Shown here piece after piece: positions 5,547 through 6,715 of a stretch of DNA of 6,715 nucleotides (positions are counted from its first letter, which is position 1; every line of letters starts with the position of its first letter). The notes under the pieces were generated by a model, which was not told where the DNA came from, ran no database searches, and saw only the letters and a program-made list of their open reading frames with translations. The stretch covers positions 1-6,715 of the forward strand of contig JAFDBW010000019.1 of assembly GCA_019313105.1 (NCBI GenBank), read 5' to 3'. The position numbers were made by a program, and so were the translations under genes. This DNA is from Deltaproteobacteria bacterium (GTDB lineage Bacteria > Desulfobacterota > Desulfuromonadia > Desulfuromonadales > BM103).

Positions 5547-6715
5547 ATGCGCATCACTCCCGCAATAGAGTTGATAAATCGTATCAAAAAGCTGCAGAAA
5601 GAAATGGCTATCCACAAGCTTGGTGCTGTTTTAATGCTGCAGAATGCAGATCTTTTTTACTTCACCGGATCAATCCAGCAAGGGGCTTTATACGTCCCGC
5701 TCGAAGGTGAACCTCTTTATTTCGTGCGCAAGGACCATGGCCGTGCTCGCATGGAGTCAGGCCTGAAGGAGGTCGTACCGTTCTCGAGCCCGAAGGACAT
5801 CCCGGGGTTGTTAAACGACTTCAACTACCCCATGCCGACTAAACTTGGCATGGAACTCGATGTCATCCCGGTTGTCGTTATGAATCGCTTCAGCAAAGCG
5901 GTGGGGAAACCAGATGTTACCGATGCCACGCCGCTGATAAGATCGGTGCGAGCAGTGAAATCCGACTACGAGATCAATATTCTCAAAGACGCAGCGCTGA
6001 TTGTCGACAAGGTCTGCAAGCGCGCCAGAGAAGTGATCCGGGAAGGCATGACCGACCTTGAATTGGTTGCAGAGCTAGAATTTACAGCGCGCAATGCCGG
6101 TCACCAGGGGTTGGTTCGCATGCGGGGGTTCAACAACGAGCTCTTCTTTGGACACGTATTCTCCGGCACTGACAGCGCCATACCGACCTATTCGGATACA
6201 CCTCTCGGCGGCGTCGGCCTCAACCCATCGTTTCCCCAGGGCGCCAGCTACAAGAAAATTAGACGTCACGAGCCGATCACGGTCGATTTCTCCGGGATTT
6301 TTGATGGCTATATCGTCGACCAGACCCGCATGTTTAGTATCGGTGAACTACCGGACCAGTTAACAAATGCATACAATGACATGGTGGCAATCCAGGAATA
6401 TGCCAAGCAGATGGCCAAACCCGGTGTGAGTTGGGGCGGTTTGTATGAGGAATGCCTGCAGATGGCCTGTGACCTGGGTCACGAGGATCATTTCATGGGT
6501 GCCAAGGGTGCACAGGTCTCTTTCATTGGACATGGAACCGGGGTCGAACTCGACGAGTATCCCTTCATTGCACGGGGGTTCAACGATGTCCAGTTGGAGC
6601 GGAATATGGTCTTCGCCTTTGAACCGAAGGTCGTCTACCCGGGGCTTGGTGCCGTCGGTGTGGAAAACACCTTCTGGGTGGGCAAGGACGGGCTGAGGCA
6701 CCTGACCTTTACAGA
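5547..6715 (+). CDS. M24-family metallopeptidase, Xaa-Pro aminopeptidase-like (3' end beyond window)
   Basis: M24 peptidases with this layout remove N-terminal residues, typically before proline, using two metal ions in the cytoplasm. The reading frame is open for 389 codons to the window edge with no stop. An N-terminal creatinase-type domain (about 1-135) precedes a pita-bread catalytic domain (about 140 onward). All five expected metal ligands are visible: D247 and D258 (11 apart, in V-D-F-S-G and V-D-Q-T-R), H329 (G-H-G-T-G), E359 (F-E-P) and E373 (V-E-N-T). H203 in F-G-H is also conserved-looking. No signal peptide is present. The ATG at 5547 has GGAG at 5535-5538, 8 nt upstream. About 400 residues is usual, so only a short tail is missing. 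Some family members act on other substrates (creatine, metabolite cleavage), so peptide specificity is inferred. Its transcription is separated from the cytochrome by the terminator at 5071-5103. Confidence 0.92.
   Translation, partial: MRITPAIELINRIKKLQKEMAIHKLGAVLMLQNADLFYFTGSIQQGALYVPLEGEPLYFVRKDHGRARMESGLKEVVPFSSPKDIPGLLNDFNYPMPTKLGMELDVIPVVVMNRFSKAVGKPDVTDATPLIRSVRAVKSDYEINILKDAALIVDKVCKRAREVIREGMTDLELVAELEFTARNAGHQGLVRMRGFNNELFFGHVFSGTDSAIPTYSDTPLGGVGLNPSFPQGASYKKIRRHEPITVDFSGIFDGYIVDQTRMFSIGELPDQLTNAYNDMVAIQEYAKQMAKPGVSWGGLYEECLQMACDLGHEDHFMGAKGAQVSFIGHGTGVELDEYPFIARGFNDVQLERNMVFAFEPKVVYPGLGAVGVENTFWVGKDGLRHLTFT

Noticed and set aside
6360..6701. A 113-codon minus-strand frame
   Set aside because: It is antisense to the catalytic part of the M24 peptidase, where all metal ligands are preserved in the + frame.

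Overview
The window looks like chromosomal DNA of an anaerobic, cytochrome-rich deltaproteobacterium, most plausibly Desulfuromonadales (Geobacter/Desulfuromonas relatives). This rests on the octaheme c-type cytochrome, moderately GC-rich genes separated by AT-rich spacers, and the overall style of the proteins. It is inference, because no rRNA or other taxonomic marker is present.

Layout from left to right. (1) A + strand pair: a membrane-anchored protein with a long Pro/Ala-rich periplasmic linker and two C-terminal SPOR-like repeats (2-1123, possibly 5'-truncated by the window edge). It is followed after 47 bp by a 352-residue helical-repeat protein of unknown function (1171-2229). (2) A convergent, minus-strand ZIP-family divalent-metal transporter (3223-2450) with its own recognisable sigma70-type promoter. 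(3) A 477-bp divergent intergenic region containing a perfect FNR/HcpR-like palindrome (3534-3551). (4) An exported octaheme cytochrome c of the hydroxylamine oxidoreductase (HAO) family (3701-5044), closed by a strong intrinsic terminator (5071-5103). (5) An AT-rich (about 30% GC at its core) intergenic region of roughly 440 bp with several inverted repeats and DnaA-box-like 9-mers. (6) An M24-family (Xaa-Pro aminopeptidase-like) metallopeptidase (5547 to the right edge, stop codon not reached).

The genes do not form one pathway. The cytochrome is a monocistronic unit with its own probable operator and terminator, and no quinol-oxidising partner cytochrome is visible beside it. The most interesting combination is the TTTGAC-N4-GTCAAA palindrome upstream of the HAO-like cytochrome. 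It suggests control by a CRP/FNR-family sensor of the nitrosative-stress/nitrogen-oxide type, and hence a role in nitrite, hydroxylamine or NO metabolism. I found no CRISPR array, tRNA, rRNA, insertion sequence or evident novel defence system.
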